Origin: Actinomadura syzygii
GTDB lineage: Bacteria; Actinomycetota; Actinomycetes; Streptosporangiales; Streptosporangiaceae
DNA: 64,000 bases
Reading direction: 5' to 3'
Assembly (NCBI RefSeq): GCF_008085905.1
Contig: NZ_VSFF01000001.1
Location: 310,001-374,000, forward strand
A program made the position numbers and the translations under genes. The notes under the pieces are model-generated. The model saw only the letters and a program-made list of their open reading frames with translations. It ran no database searches and was not told where the DNA came from. Below, in pieces: positions 24,613-34,200 of the stretch. Each line of letters begins with the position of its first letter. The stretch's first letter is position 1.

Positions 24613-25632
24613 ATGACCGCGCCCGCGATGGTCGCCGAGTTCGACGACGTGGCCGGGTGGACCGCCGAGGCCGTCGCCCAGCTCGGCGCGGAGCACGCCA
24701 TCCCGGCCGCGTGCCGGGGCAGCGCCAGTCCGGCCGCGCTGGCCTGGCTGGCCGAGGCGTGCGAGCTGGCGCCCGGCACGCGGCTGCTGGACGTCGGCGC
24801 TGGCGCGGGCGGCCCGGCCGCGTGGGCGGCGCGGCGGTTCGGCGTCCGGCCGGTCCTGCTGGACCCGATGCCCGCCGCGTGCCGGGCCGCCGCCCGCATG
24901 TTCGGGCTGCCGGTCGTTCTCGCGTCCGGCGACCGGATCCCGCTCCGGGCCGGGTCGATGGACGCGGCGTGGTGCCTCGGGGTGCTGTGCACGGTCGCGG
25001 ACAAGGCCGCGCTGCTCCGCGAGATGCACCGGGTGCTGCGGCCGGGCGCCTCGCTGGGGCTGCTGGTGGTCGTCGTGCGCACCCCACGGGCGCTGGCCGT
25101 CCCTGCCGTCCCGGACGGCAACCTGTTCCCGACCCAGGCCGAGCTCGCCGACCTGCTGGACGAGGCCGGGTTCGACCTGGTCGAGCAGATCGACCGGCCG
25201 GGCGACGCGCCGCTGTCGTGGTCGCGGCGCGCCGCGCGGGTGGCGGAGGTCGTCGCCACCCGGCACCGGGCCGACCGCGCCTACGCGCTCGCCGCCCGGC
25301 AGAGCGAGAGCTTCACCCGCCTGTTCGATTCCGGACAGATCTCGATGCAGTTGATCCATGCCGTCCGGCGTCCCGGCGGCGCTCACACGCGCGGAGGAAA
25401 CGTGAACCCCTCGAACGGCGACGAAGAGTTCGAGATCGAGTTGGAAGTGGAAGTGCGGGCCGAACTGACGCTGGTCGAGTCCAGCCGTCCGGAGGAGGCG
25501 GCGGCGCTGCCCGCCTCGGAATGGCTGTTCGACCCGACGGACGTGCAGGCGGAGGAGATCGAGCTGCGCAACCTCCTCGGCGCGATCGAGGAACTCGGCG
25601 GGCTCCGGCGCGGCGAAACGGAACTCCCGTGA
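24613..25632 (+). CDS. SAM-dependent methyltransferase with acidic C-terminal extension
   Basis: The first 265 or so residues form a class I methyltransferase: motif I LLDVGAGAGGPAAW near 57-70, LVRD-type motif LLREMHRVLRPGA. The last 75 residues are unrelated and very acidic (EEFEIELEVEVRAEL). The junction contains a strong GGAGGA followed 5 nt later by an in-frame GTG at 25402, so the tail may also be made as a separate 76-residue protein (MNPSNGDEEF...). The methyl acceptor is unknown. Its stop overlaps the GTG of the next gene. Confidence 0.82.
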   Translation: MTAPAMVAEFDDVAGWTAEAVAQLGAEHAIPAACRGSASPAALAWLAEACELAPGTRLLDVGAGAGGPAAWAARRFGVRPVLLDPMPAACRAAARMFGLPVVLASGDRIPLRAGSMDAAWCLGVLCTVADKAALLREMHRVLRPGASLGLLVVVVRTPRALAVPAVPDGNLFPTQAELADLLDEAGFDLVEQIDRPGDAPLSWSRRAARVAEVVATRHRADRAYALAARQSESFTRLFDSGQISMQLIHAVRRPGGAHTRGGNVNPSNGDEEFEIELEVEVRAELTLVESSRPEEAAALPASEWLFDPTDVQAEEIELRNLLGAIEELGGLRRGETELP

Positions 25633-27395
25633 CCCTCTCAGCGGAACGGCAGGCCGCTTCGGGGATCGCGACGTTGGACGATCTGCGCGAGCACCTGCAA
25701 TGGGCGATCGAGCTGGAGCACGCTACGCTGCCGCCGTATCTCTGCGCGCTCTATTCGCTCGACCCCGAACGGAATCCCGAAGCCGTGGAGCTGGTCGCGG
25801 GCGTCTTCATCGAGGAGATGCTCCATCTGGCGCTGGCCGCGAACCTGCTGAACGCGGTCGGCGGGCGGCCGCGGCTCGACATTCCGCGAATGCTGCCCGC
25901 GCATCCCCGGCCGCTGCCGCACGGCGACCGTTCATTGGAACTGTCGCTGCTGCCGTTCGGGGAAGAGGCGCTCGACATGTTCCTGCGCCTCGAACGTCCG
26001 GCCCCGCCCGGCGCTCCGCCGGAGGCGGAGGACTACGAGACGATCGGGCAGTTCTACGACGCGATAGAGGTCGGCCTGCGCCGCCTTTGCGACACGCTCG
26101 GCGAACGGGCGGTGTTCGGCGGCGACCCGGCCCGCCAGGTGCACGGCGGCCATTTCCGGCACACGGGTGGACGGCTCATCGCCGTCACCGATCTGGCGTC
26201 GGCGTTGGCGGCGCTTGAGGAGATCGTCGAGGAGGGCGAAGGGACGTCCCGGGGCGAGGTCTGGGACGGCGACCGCGACGTCCACCATCCCGAGCGGGAC
26301 GAAGTCGCGCACTACTACCGCTTCCAGGAACTGCGGATCGGCCGCCGTTACCAGCGCGGCGACACCCCGGAATCCGGGCCCACGGGCGGGGCGATCGGGG
26401 TGGACTTCGAGGGCGCCCTTCCGATGAGGCGCAACCCGCGCCTTGCCGACCATCCGAAGGGCAGCGCGATCCGGACGGCGCAGGACGAGTTCAACCACAC
26501 CTATTGCGCGGTGCTTCATCTGCTGGAGCAGGCGTTCAACGGCAGCCCGCGAATGCTCGCCGTCGCCACCGGAACCATGTACGGGCTGAAGGCGCAGGCC
26601 CAGGCCCTCATGCGGATGCCGGACGGAGAAGGCACCACGGCGGGCCCCACCTTTGAATACGTCGACCCCGAACTCCGCCGATGGAGCGTCGGCGACCGGA
26701 AGCGGATCGTCGTGCTGCGGAACGGCCCGTATCTCGTGTACGGCGGGGTTCCGCTGAGGCGGAAACGCAAGATCGTGTCCGCTGAGAACGACGCGCTGAC
26801 CTGGAAGACGGATGAGGACATCCCGACCGAGGGCACTTACGCGTTGTGCCGCTGCGGAGGCTCGGGCAGCAAACCGTTCTGCGACGGGACACACGCCGTG
26901 AACGGGTTCGACGGCACCGAGTCCGCCGACGTCCGACCGTACTCGGAATTGCAGCACGTGCACGACGGGGTGGGTATTTCGGCGCAGCGCGTCGGCGAAC
27001 TGTGCATCCACGCCGCGTTCTGTATCGGACGCACCCGGCCCATCGCGAAAATGCTCGACGATACGGCGGACAGCGACGTCCGCTCGAACATCATGGGCCG
27101 CATCGACCACTGCCCGTCCGGGTCGTACAGCTACGCGCTGGAACGGGGCGGGGAGACCATCGAGCCCGACCTTCCCCAGGCCGTTTCCGTCCTGGAGGAG
27201 GAGGGCGGGCTGGCCAGCGCGCTGTGGGTCACGGGCGGCGTGCCCGTGCTGCGCGCGGACGGCGAGCCCTTGGAGACCCGGAATCGCATGACGCTGTGCC
27301 GCTGCGGCCATTCGTCCGGCAAACCGCTGTGCGACGGAACCCACCGTGAGATCGGCTTCCGCGAGGAACCGACAACCGAAGGAGCAGGATCATGA
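25629..27395 (+). CDS. Ferritin-like (VioB-type) protein fused to two CDGSH domains and a YjdI-like iron-sulfur domain
   Basis: A 588-residue modular protein. Residues about 15-330 form a ferritin-like helical domain with the iron-ligand-like pairs ELEHATLPPYL and FIEEMLHLALAANLL, as in the VioB/iminophenyl-pyruvate dimer synthase-related group. A first CDGSH motif, CRCGGSGSKPFCDGTH, is at about 407-422. A Cys-containing segment at about 457-505 (ELCIHAAFCIG, DHCPSG) resembles the divergent Fer4_19 domain of YjdI. A second CDGSH motif, CRCGHSSGKPLCDGTH, is at about 557-572. CDGSH domains hold redox-active 2Fe-2S clusters with three Cys and one His. A redox-sensing or redox-enzyme role within the ECF41 operon is inferred. 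Confidence 0.85.
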   Translation: MTLSAERQAASGIATLDDLREHLQWAIELEHATLPPYLCALYSLDPERNPEAVELVAGVFIEEMLHLALAANLLNAVGGRPRLDIPRMLPAHPRPLPHGDRSLELSLLPFGEEALDMFLRLERPAPPGAPPEAEDYETIGQFYDAIEVGLRRLCDTLGERAVFGGDPARQVHGGHFRHTGGRLIAVTDLASALAALEEIVEEGEGTSRGEVWDGDRDVHHPERDEVAHYYRFQELRIGRRYQRGDTPESGPTGGAIGVDFEGALPMRRNPRLADHPKGSAIRTAQDEFNHTYCAVLHLLEQAFNGSPRMLAVATGTMYGLKAQAQALMRMPDGEGTTAGPTFEYVDPELRRWSVGDRKRIVVLRNGPYLVYGGVPLRRKRKIVSAENDALTWKTDEDIPTEGTYALCRCGGSGSKPFCDGTHAVNGFDGTESADVRPYSELQHVHDGVGISAQRVGELCIHAAFCIGRTRPIAKMLDDTADSDVRSNIMGRIDHCPSGSYSYALERGGETIEPDLPQAVSVLEEEGGLASALWVTGGVPVLRADGEPLETRNRMTLCRCGHSSGKPLCDGTHREIGFREEPTTEGAGS

Positions 27396-28114
27396 ATACG
27401 CCAGAGAAGTCCGTCGCCATCCTCGTCCACGGCGCGTTCGCCGAATCGGCGAGTTGGAACGGCGTCATCGAGCGCCTGGACGGGAATGGTCTGCCCGCCA
27501 TCGCCGTGGGGAATCCGCTGCGCGGTCTCGCGGACGACGCCGCCTATGTGCGCGACGTCATCGCGGGGATCGGACGGCCCGTCGTGCTGGTCGGCCACTC
27601 CTACGCCGGAATGGTGATCACGCAGGCGGCGGCGGGGAATGAGGCCGTCCGCTCCCTGGTCTATGTCGCCGCGTTCGCGCCCGACCTCGAAGAAAGCGCC
27701 TTGCTGCTGTCCAGCAAGTTCGAGGGCAGCACGCTGGGTGACGCGCTGGTGCCCTATCCGGTGTCGTCCGGCGGCAACGAGTTTCGTATCGCCAACGAGA
27801 AGTTTCACCAGCAGTTCTGCGCGGACGTCGACGCGGACACGGCCGCGCTTATGGCGGCGACCCAGCGTCCGGTGACGGAACGCGCGCTCACCGACAACCT
27901 GACCGTGCGCGAGCCTGCCTGGCGCGAGAAGCCGTCCCGGTTCGTCCTCGCCGAACTCGACCGCAACATTCCAGTGGCGGCACAGCGTTTCATGGCCGAG
28001 AGGGCTTCCTCCGTGGACACCCGGGAGATTGCCGGTGCCTCGCACGCGGTCGCCGTTTCCCAGCCGGACGCGGTCGCCGCTCTAATCGTCGATGCCGCCA
28101 ACGACGACCGATAG
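27392..28114 (+). CDS. Alpha/beta-fold hydrolase (esterase-like)
   Basis: A 240-residue alpha/beta hydrolase with VHGAFAESASWNGVI, the nucleophile elbow GHSYAGM, and His in GASHAVAVSQP. This short type (HGAFA..S) resembles the salicylate-esterase/methylesterase-like hydrolases common in actinomycetes. The ATG overlaps the previous stop (ATGA). The substrate is unknown. Confidence 0.86.
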   Translation: MNTPEKSVAILVHGAFAESASWNGVIERLDGNGLPAIAVGNPLRGLADDAAYVRDVIAGIGRPVVLVGHSYAGMVITQAAAGNEAVRSLVYVAAFAPDLEESALLLSSKFEGSTLGDALVPYPVSSGGNEFRIANEKFHQQFCADVDADTAALMAATQRPVTERALTDNLTVREPAWREKPSRFVLAELDRNIPVAAQRFMAERASSVDTREIAGASHAVAVSQPDAVAALIVDAANDDR

Positions 28115-28119
28115 TTCAG

Positions 28120-29001
28120 GTGACATCGCTTGAGCAGGCGACCTCCGCCTTCGTCGCGGCGCGTCCCCGCCTGTTCGGCATCGCGTACCGGATGCTGAGC
28201 AGCGCGGCGGAGGCGGAGGACGTCGTCCAGGAGACCTGGCTGCGCTGGCAGAAGGCAGACCATTCGGCCGTCGTGAACCCGGCGGCTTTCCTGGCCCTGA
28301 TCACCACCAGGCTGGCCATCAACGTCGCCGAATCCGCGCGGTCGCGGCGCGAGACCTATATCGGCCCGTGGCTGCCCGAGCCGATCGACACCAGCAATGA
28401 CCCGACCGTGGGCGCGGAGCGGGAAGAGGCGCTGGAACTCGCCGTCCTCCTGCTGCTGGAACGGCTCACTCCGACCCAGCGGGCCGCCTATATCCTCCGC
28501 GAGGCATTCCTCTATTCGTATCCGGAGATCGCGGAGATTCTGCGGCTCAGCCCGGCGAACGTCCGGCAACTGGTGAGCCGGTCGCGCAAGCATCTGACCG
28601 CCGAACGGCACGAGTCCATCGACAAGGTCGAGCACCGGCGCCTGCTCACGGTCTTCATCGCCGCCGCCCAGACAGGAAATGTCAACGCGCTGGAGGAGCT
28701 TTTCGCCGAAGACGTCGTGAGCTCGTCCGACGGGAACGGCATGCGCGGATCGGCGCGCTTTCCGCTGCTGGGGATCGCGCGGGTGGCGAAGTTCGTCGCC
28801 GCGTACGCGCCGCGTTTCTGGCCGGGCGCCGACCTCGCGTGGGTCGAGGCGAACGGGCGCGCGGCGGTGCTCGTTCCCCGTCCGGGAAACAAGGTCACGC
28901 TGCTCGCCATCGACGGCTCGCCGAAGGGCATCCACCACCTCATGTGGATCGTCACTCCCGTCAAACTCGAAGCCTTTCTGGGGGCGGAACTTGGACGATG
29001 A
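28120..29001 (+). CDS. ECF41-family sigma factor with C-terminal SnoaL-like domain (SigJ-like)
   Basis: A 293-residue sigma factor. Region 2 (RLFGIAYRMLSSAAEAEDVVQETWLRW) and region 4 (LTPTQRAAYILREAFLYSYPEIAEIL, then the helix-turn-helix NVRQLVSRSRKHL) are intact. The C-terminal 110 residues form the SnoaL-like domain that ECF41 factors carry in place of a separate anti-sigma factor. The GTG start is at 28120. It should direct polymerase to TGTCACA-type promoters such as the two found at 23.7 kb. A tandem homologue follows. Confidence 0.92.
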   Translation: MTSLEQATSAFVAARPRLFGIAYRMLSSAAEAEDVVQETWLRWQKADHSAVVNPAAFLALITTRLAINVAESARSRRETYIGPWLPEPIDTSNDPTVGAEREEALELAVLLLLERLTPTQRAAYILREAFLYSYPEIAEILRLSPANVRQLVSRSRKHLTAERHESIDKVEHRRLLTVFIAAAQTGNVNALEELFAEDVVSSSDGNGMRGSARFPLLGIARVAKFVAAYAPRFWPGADLAWVEANGRAAVLVPRPGNKVTLLAIDGSPKGIHHLMWIVTPVKLEAFLGAELGR

Positions 29002-29902
29002 AAGGCCGACCGACCTCGACCGCGCGTCGGCCGTCTTCGCCGAGGCGCGGCCGCGCCTCTTCGGCATCGCCTACCGGATGCTCGGCAGCGCCACCGAGGC
29101 CGAGGACCTGGTGCAGGACGTGTGGCTCCGCTGGCAGACCGCCGACCGCGCCGCCGTGACCCGACCGGCCGCGTTCCTCGCGACGGCGACGACCCGGCTC
29201 GCGATCAACGTCCTGCAGTCGGCGCGGGTCCGCCGCGAAACATATGTCGGCCCGTGGCTGCCCGAGCCCGTCGACACCGGCGCGGACCCGCACCTCGGGG
29301 CCGAGCGCGGCGAGGCGCTCGAACTCGCCGTGCTGTTCCTGCTGGAGAAGCTCACGCCGAACGAGCGCGCCGCGTACGTGCTGCGGGAGGCGTTCGACTA
29401 CCCGTATCCGCAGATCGCCGAGATCGTCCAGGTGAACGAGGCGGCGGCGCGGCAGCTCGTCAGCCGGGCGCGCAAGCACCTGCGCTCCGAGCGCCGGACT
29501 CCGGTGACCGGCGCCGAGCAGCGCCGCTTGCTGACCGCGTTCGTCGCGGCCGCCCGCGCCGGAGACCTCGCCGCGCTGGAGGAGATCCTCGCCGCCGACG
29601 TCGTCAGCTACTCGGACGGCGGCGGCGGTGTGCGGGCGTCCCGTTTCCCGGTGGTCGGCGCGGACCGCGTCGCCAAGTACCACCGAGCTTTCGCGGCGCG
29701 GTTCTGGCTGGGGGTGGACGTGGCCTGGGCCGACGTCAACGGCCAGACCGCCGCCTTGTTGCGCCGCGACGGGGAGGTGTTCGCCGTGCTCACCGTCGAC
29801 GCTTCCGATCAGGGCATCGACAAGGTGCTGTGGATGATGAACCCCGGCAAGCTCGCCGCCGCGTCCGGCGGGGCCTCGTCGGGCGGGGAGGGGCGGCCAT
29901 GA
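28991..29902 (+). CDS. Second ECF41-family sigma factor with SnoaL-like domain
   Basis: A 303-residue tandem homologue of the preceding sigma factor, sharing RLFGIAYRMLGSATEAEDLVQ, ETYVGPWLPEPVDTG and RQLVSRARKHL. Both DNA-binding regions and the SnoaL-like domain are complete. The start is TTG 28991, overlapping the preceding gene by 11 nt; a TTG start fits the local style and the alignment of the N-termini. The C-terminus ends in a Gly/Ser tail (ASGGASSGGEGRP) that the first copy lacks. Confidence 0.9.
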   Translation: MDDERPTDLDRASAVFAEARPRLFGIAYRMLGSATEAEDLVQDVWLRWQTADRAAVTRPAAFLATATTRLAINVLQSARVRRETYVGPWLPEPVDTGADPHLGAERGEALELAVLFLLEKLTPNERAAYVLREAFDYPYPQIAEIVQVNEAAARQLVSRARKHLRSERRTPVTGAEQRRLLTAFVAAARAGDLAALEEILAADVVSYSDGGGGVRASRFPVVGADRVAKYHRAFAARFWLGVDVAWADVNGQTAALLRRDGEVFAVLTVDASDQGIDKVLWMMNPGKLAAASGGASSGGEGRP

Positions 29903-30636
29903 CGAGCCCGTCGCCCGTGCCGGGCTCGCTGGCGGAGATGCTGGACGAGCGGCGCCACCTCCTCGACATCGCCGTCTGGATGTTCGGGCCGGACGCCGCG
30001 GACCGGGTCGTCCAGCAGACCTACCGGCGCTGGTACGCCCTGGACGACGCCGAACGCGCGCGGATCACCGTCCCCCGCGCCTGGCTGACGCGCGTCGCGG
30101 GCGGCATCTGCCTGGACCTGCTCGCCTCCGGCACCGGCGAGCCGCTCGTCCCCGAAGGCCCGGTCCCCCGGCCGAGGCCCGAGGACGGCACGCGCGACTG
30201 GATGAGCCGGTTCCCCCGGCAGGATCCGTCCGATCCGGCGCTGCTCGCGCGGCACGACCATGTTGCGCGGCGTTTCGCGGCGGCCTGCCGCGGTGGGGAC
30301 GCGGCGGCGTTGCGCGCGCTTCTCGCCGCCGACGCGATGGTGGTCAGCGACGGCGGCGGGAAGGTGCGCGCCCCCGTCCACCCGACGCACGGCGCGGACG
30401 CGGTCGCCCGTTTCGTCACGAACCTGCTGGCCTGTCAGCCCAGGACCGGACAGCCCGACCCAGGTGAGTCCGGCACCGACGTCACGGTCGAGTCGGTGAA
30501 CGGGCGCGCCGGGCTGGTGCTGCGCCGGGCCGGGCAGGCGATCGCGGTGGTCGGCGTCAGCGTCGCCGACGCCCGCGTCACCGCCGTGTGGATCGTGCTG
30601 AACCCCGACAAGCTGCGGCGCTGGCACCGTCAATGA
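29899..30636 (+). CDS. Sigma-derived protein: degenerate region 2 plus SnoaL-like domain, region 4 absent
   Basis: A 245-residue protein. The N-terminal 90 residues (LLDIAVWMFGPDAADRVVQQTYRRWYAL) align with sigma region 2 of the two preceding genes. The chain then passes through a Pro/Arg-rich linker directly into the SnoaL-like domain (ARRFAAACRGGDAAALRALLAADAMVVSDGGG). The region 4 helix-turn-helix that reads the -35 element is missing. It might act as a competitor, regulator or enzyme rather than a promoter-specific sigma factor. ATGA overlaps join it to both neighbours. Confidence 0.8.
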   Translation: MTSPSPVPGSLAEMLDERRHLLDIAVWMFGPDAADRVVQQTYRRWYALDDAERARITVPRAWLTRVAGGICLDLLASGTGEPLVPEGPVPRPRPEDGTRDWMSRFPRQDPSDPALLARHDHVARRFAAACRGGDAAALRALLAADAMVVSDGGGKVRAPVHPTHGADAVARFVTNLLACQPRTGQPDPGESGTDVTVESVNGRAGLVLRRAGQAIAVVGVSVADARVTAVWIVLNPDKLRRWHRQ

Positions 30637-31145
30637 CCAGGGAGGACGGACCGGTGGACGACCCGCCGCCGACCACGTCGCACGACAACGGCGGCGCCGC
30701 TGTCGCACCGATCTACACAGCGCGGGTCACGGTGACCGGCGGCGATTCCGCGCACGGCCGCGCGACCGGGCGAGCCCTCTCCTCGGACGGCGCACTCGAC
30801 CTGGCTCTGCGCACGCCCAAAGAACTGGGCGGCGACGCATCGGGCCCGAACCCCGAGCAACTCTTCGCGGCCGGGTTCGCCGCGTCCCTGCACGGCGTGC
30901 TCGCCCTGCTCGCGCGGCAGCACGCGCTCGACCCCGCGCCGATCACCGTGGACGCGGCCGTCGCGCTCGGCCGCGCCCCCGCCGGCGACGGCTACGAGCT
31001 GCGCGCCGACCTCGTGGTGCGCTGGCCGGGCGTGGCGCGGGAAACGGCCGCCGTGTTGGTCGCAAAAGCGGCCGAGCTGTGCCCGTATTCCAGGATGGCC
31101 CGGCGGGGAATCCCCGTCACGATCACCCTCGCCGCCGAGAAGTGA
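30633..31145 (+). CDS. Ohr/OsmC-family protein lacking the peroxidatic cysteine
   Basis: A 170-residue protein of the organic hydroperoxide resistance family. The hallmark FAAGFAASLHGVL has Ser85 (codon TCC) where Ohr proteins have the peroxidatic Cys; the resolving Cys150 remains (AELCPYSRMARRG). Standard thiol peroxidase chemistry is therefore unlikely. The ATG at 30633 overlaps the upstream stop; GTG 30654, with GGAGG 8 nt upstream, is an alternative start. It is the last gene of the ECF41 operon. Confidence 0.85.
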   Translation: MTREDGPVDDPPPTTSHDNGGAAVAPIYTARVTVTGGDSAHGRATGRALSSDGALDLALRTPKELGGDASGPNPEQLFAAGFAASLHGVLALLARQHALDPAPITVDAAVALGRAPAGDGYELRADLVVRWPGVARETAAVLVAKAAELCPYSRMARRGIPVTITLAAEK

Positions 31146-31296
31146 GCCTTTTTCATTAATGGCGATTCCGTTCGGTATTCCGGACGGCACCCGGGGAAAT
31201 CGACGCCGACCCGAATACCGTTCATCCGGTGATCGCGGCAGTACTGCCGATATCGTGCGTGACTGCTGCCATGTCGGTGACGGGGTTGGAGCTTGG

Positions 31297-34200
31297 GTGG
31301 GGCGGACGGATCGGTTGGCGCGGGTCCGGGACCGGGTGGACCGGTACAACTCCGCGCGGGACGCGGGCGCCGTCCTCGCCCCGGAGGCCGTGACGGACGC
31401 GGTGGCCCTGATCTGCGCGGTCCCGGACGCGACGGCCGACATCGAGGTCGCGCACGCCACCGGCTGGCTGTTCTGGCTGCGCTTCGCGGCACGCGGGCCG
31501 ATCGACGGCGAAGCGGATCTCGACATCGCGTTGGCGCTGCTCACGCCCGTCCACCGGCTGAGCCCGGAGGGGATCCCGACGCTGATCCGCGACCTGTTCG
31601 AGGACGAGCCGCGGCACGTGCCGGACGGCCCAGGACTGCTCACGCGCCTCGGCCGCTCACTCCGCCGGGAGGCTTCGCGCTCGGACGACGCCTCCGCCCT
31701 CGATCAGGCCATCGTCCTTTTTCGGCGAGGCGTCGTGATTACCGAAACAGGTCATCCCGAATACGGTCGGTGCCTGGCCGGTTTGAGCAGTTCCCTGCTG
31801 ACCCGTTTCGAGTGGACGGAATCCCCGGCGGATCTGCGGGAGGCGGCCGAATTCGGCCGCGCGGCGGTGGACTCGACCGCGTCCGACGACCCCGACCGGG
31901 CGACTTACCTGTCCAATCTCGGGAATGCGCTGCTGACCCGATTCGAGCGTTTCGGCGGCGACCCGGCGGACCTCGACGCCGCGGTGGAGGCCGGGCTCGC
32001 GGCGGTGACCGACTGGCCCGACCATCCGGACCACGCGGCGATGGCATCCGACCTCGACCGCGCGCTCCGGGCGAAGGCCGCGTACACCGACCGCGCCTCC
32101 GACCTGGACAAACGGATCGCCGCGCGCCGCGACTCAGTCGCCGCGTCCCCCGGAGACGCCGCACGCCTTTCCGAATTCGGCGAGTTGCTGATGGCCCGGT
32201 TCCAGCACTCCGGAGACCCAACCGACCTGGACAACGCCGTCCAAGCCCTCCGCAACACGGTCGCCTCGGTCGATCCTGCGTGCGCCGCCGAGCATCTGGC
32301 GAAACTGAGCGACGCCCTGCGGCTCCGGTTCGTCCGGACAGGAGGAGAACAGGACCTGCTGGAGGCGGTCGAGACCGGCCGGGCCGGGTTGGCGGCGACC
32401 CCGGACAACCACCCTGACCTGTGTGAACAGCGGTCCATCCTGGCCAGAACACTGTCCGCGCTGCGCGACGGCGGCCAGATAGACGAAGCGGTCGCGCTGG
32501 CCCGGGACGCCGTCGCCGACTGCCCGTCCGACGATCCCGGCCGTGCCTCCTACCTGTCGAACCTGTGTTGCGTCCTGCGCCGGTCGTTCGAGCGCGGCGG
32601 AGACGCGGCCGACCTCGAAGCCGCCATCGACGCCGGACGCGAGGCCGTGGCCGCCGCCCGTCACCCGAATCTCCCCTCCCACCTGGGCGATCTCGGCGCG
32701 GCCCTGCTGTGCCGGTTCCGCTCCACGGGCGGACGGCCGGACCTTGACGCCTCGGTCGACGCCTTCCAGCGGGCGGTCGACGCGACGCCGGAGACGAGCC
32801 CCGACCATGGCGCGAAACTAGCGAAACTCGGCACCGCCCTCCGGTTTCGTTACGACGCGGCGCGCCGCCGCGAGGACATCGACGCCTCGGTCGACGCCTG
32901 CCGGAAGGCGGTGTTCGCCACTCCGTCCGGCCACGCGAACCGCGTGGCCCGCCTGTCCGACCTGGGCGCGGCTCTCCGAACGCGGTTCGCGATCAGCGAC
33001 GACCAGGCCGACGTCGACGAGGCGGTCGAGGTCGCGCGGGACGCGGCCGAGGCCGTCCCGCCCGGCCACCCGCGCCGGGCACCGGTCCTGAACGACCGCG
33101 CGCTCGCGCTCCAGACCCGGTACGACCACACCGGCCACCTCGCAGACCTCGACGAAGCGGTCGACTCCGCCCGGACGGCGGTGGAGGCCCTCGCCCCCGA
33201 CCATCCCGACCACGCCGGATACCTGGCGAACCTGGCGCGGGGCCTCGGCGCCCGGTACGCACGGCTCGGCGAGAAGACCGACCTGGACGAGGCACTCGCG
33301 GCCTGCCAGGCGGGGGCGGCGGATGATCTCGCGCCGACCCGGATCCGCGCGGCGGCGGCCGCGCTGTGGGGACGGCTCGCCGCGAAGGGCGGCCGTTGGG
33401 AGGACGCCGTGTCGGGCTTCACCGCGACGGTCGACCTGCTCGGACGGACCGTTCCGCACAGCCCCGAACGCCGTGACCAGGACTTCCCGCTCGACGGGAG
33501 GCTCAATGTCGGATCGGACGCCGCCGCGTGCTGTGTCCGCGCGGGCCGGGCCGGAGACGCCGTCGAGTTGTTCGAGCGCGGTCGCGGGCTGCTGCTCGGC
33601 CGGGCGCTCAACACCCGCAACGACCTCAGCGCGTTGACGGCACGGCACCCGAAACTGGCGGAACGCTTCCGCGTCCTCTGCATAGGACTCGACCCGGACC
33701 CCGCTGATTCGCCTGTTTCGGCGGCCACGCCTGAAGAATGCCGAGCCGCCGTCGCCGAACTCGACGGGATCGTCCACGCGATCCGGGAACTGCCGGGATT
33801 CGAGTGTTTCCTCCGCTCACTCCGGGTGCGCGACCTCGCGCCCGCGGAGGGCCATGTCGTGATCGTCAACGTGTCGGAGTTCCGGTCGGACGCGCTGATC
33901 CTCTCCGCGGGCGGGGAGGCGTCGACGGTGCCGCTGCCCGAGCTCACCCCCGGCGTCGTGCGGGCGGAGGCGGGCGCGTTCCTGGACGCGGTCGGCGCGC
34001 TCTCCGCGACGCGCACCTGGGCGGACGGCCAGCGCCGCATGACGCGGACGCTCGAATGGCTGTGGGACGCGGTGGCCGGCCCGGTGCTCCACCACCTCGG
34101 GATCATCGGCCCGCCCGGGGAGGACGACCTCTGGCCCAGGCTGTGGTGGTGTCCGTCCGGGTTCATGTCGATCCTTCCGCTGCACGCGGCGGGCTACCAC

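Noticed and set aside
31159..31296. N-terminal extension of the CHAT protein from ATG 31159
   Set aside because: The extra 46 residues have no family character and a good ribosome-binding site precedes GTG 31297 instead.
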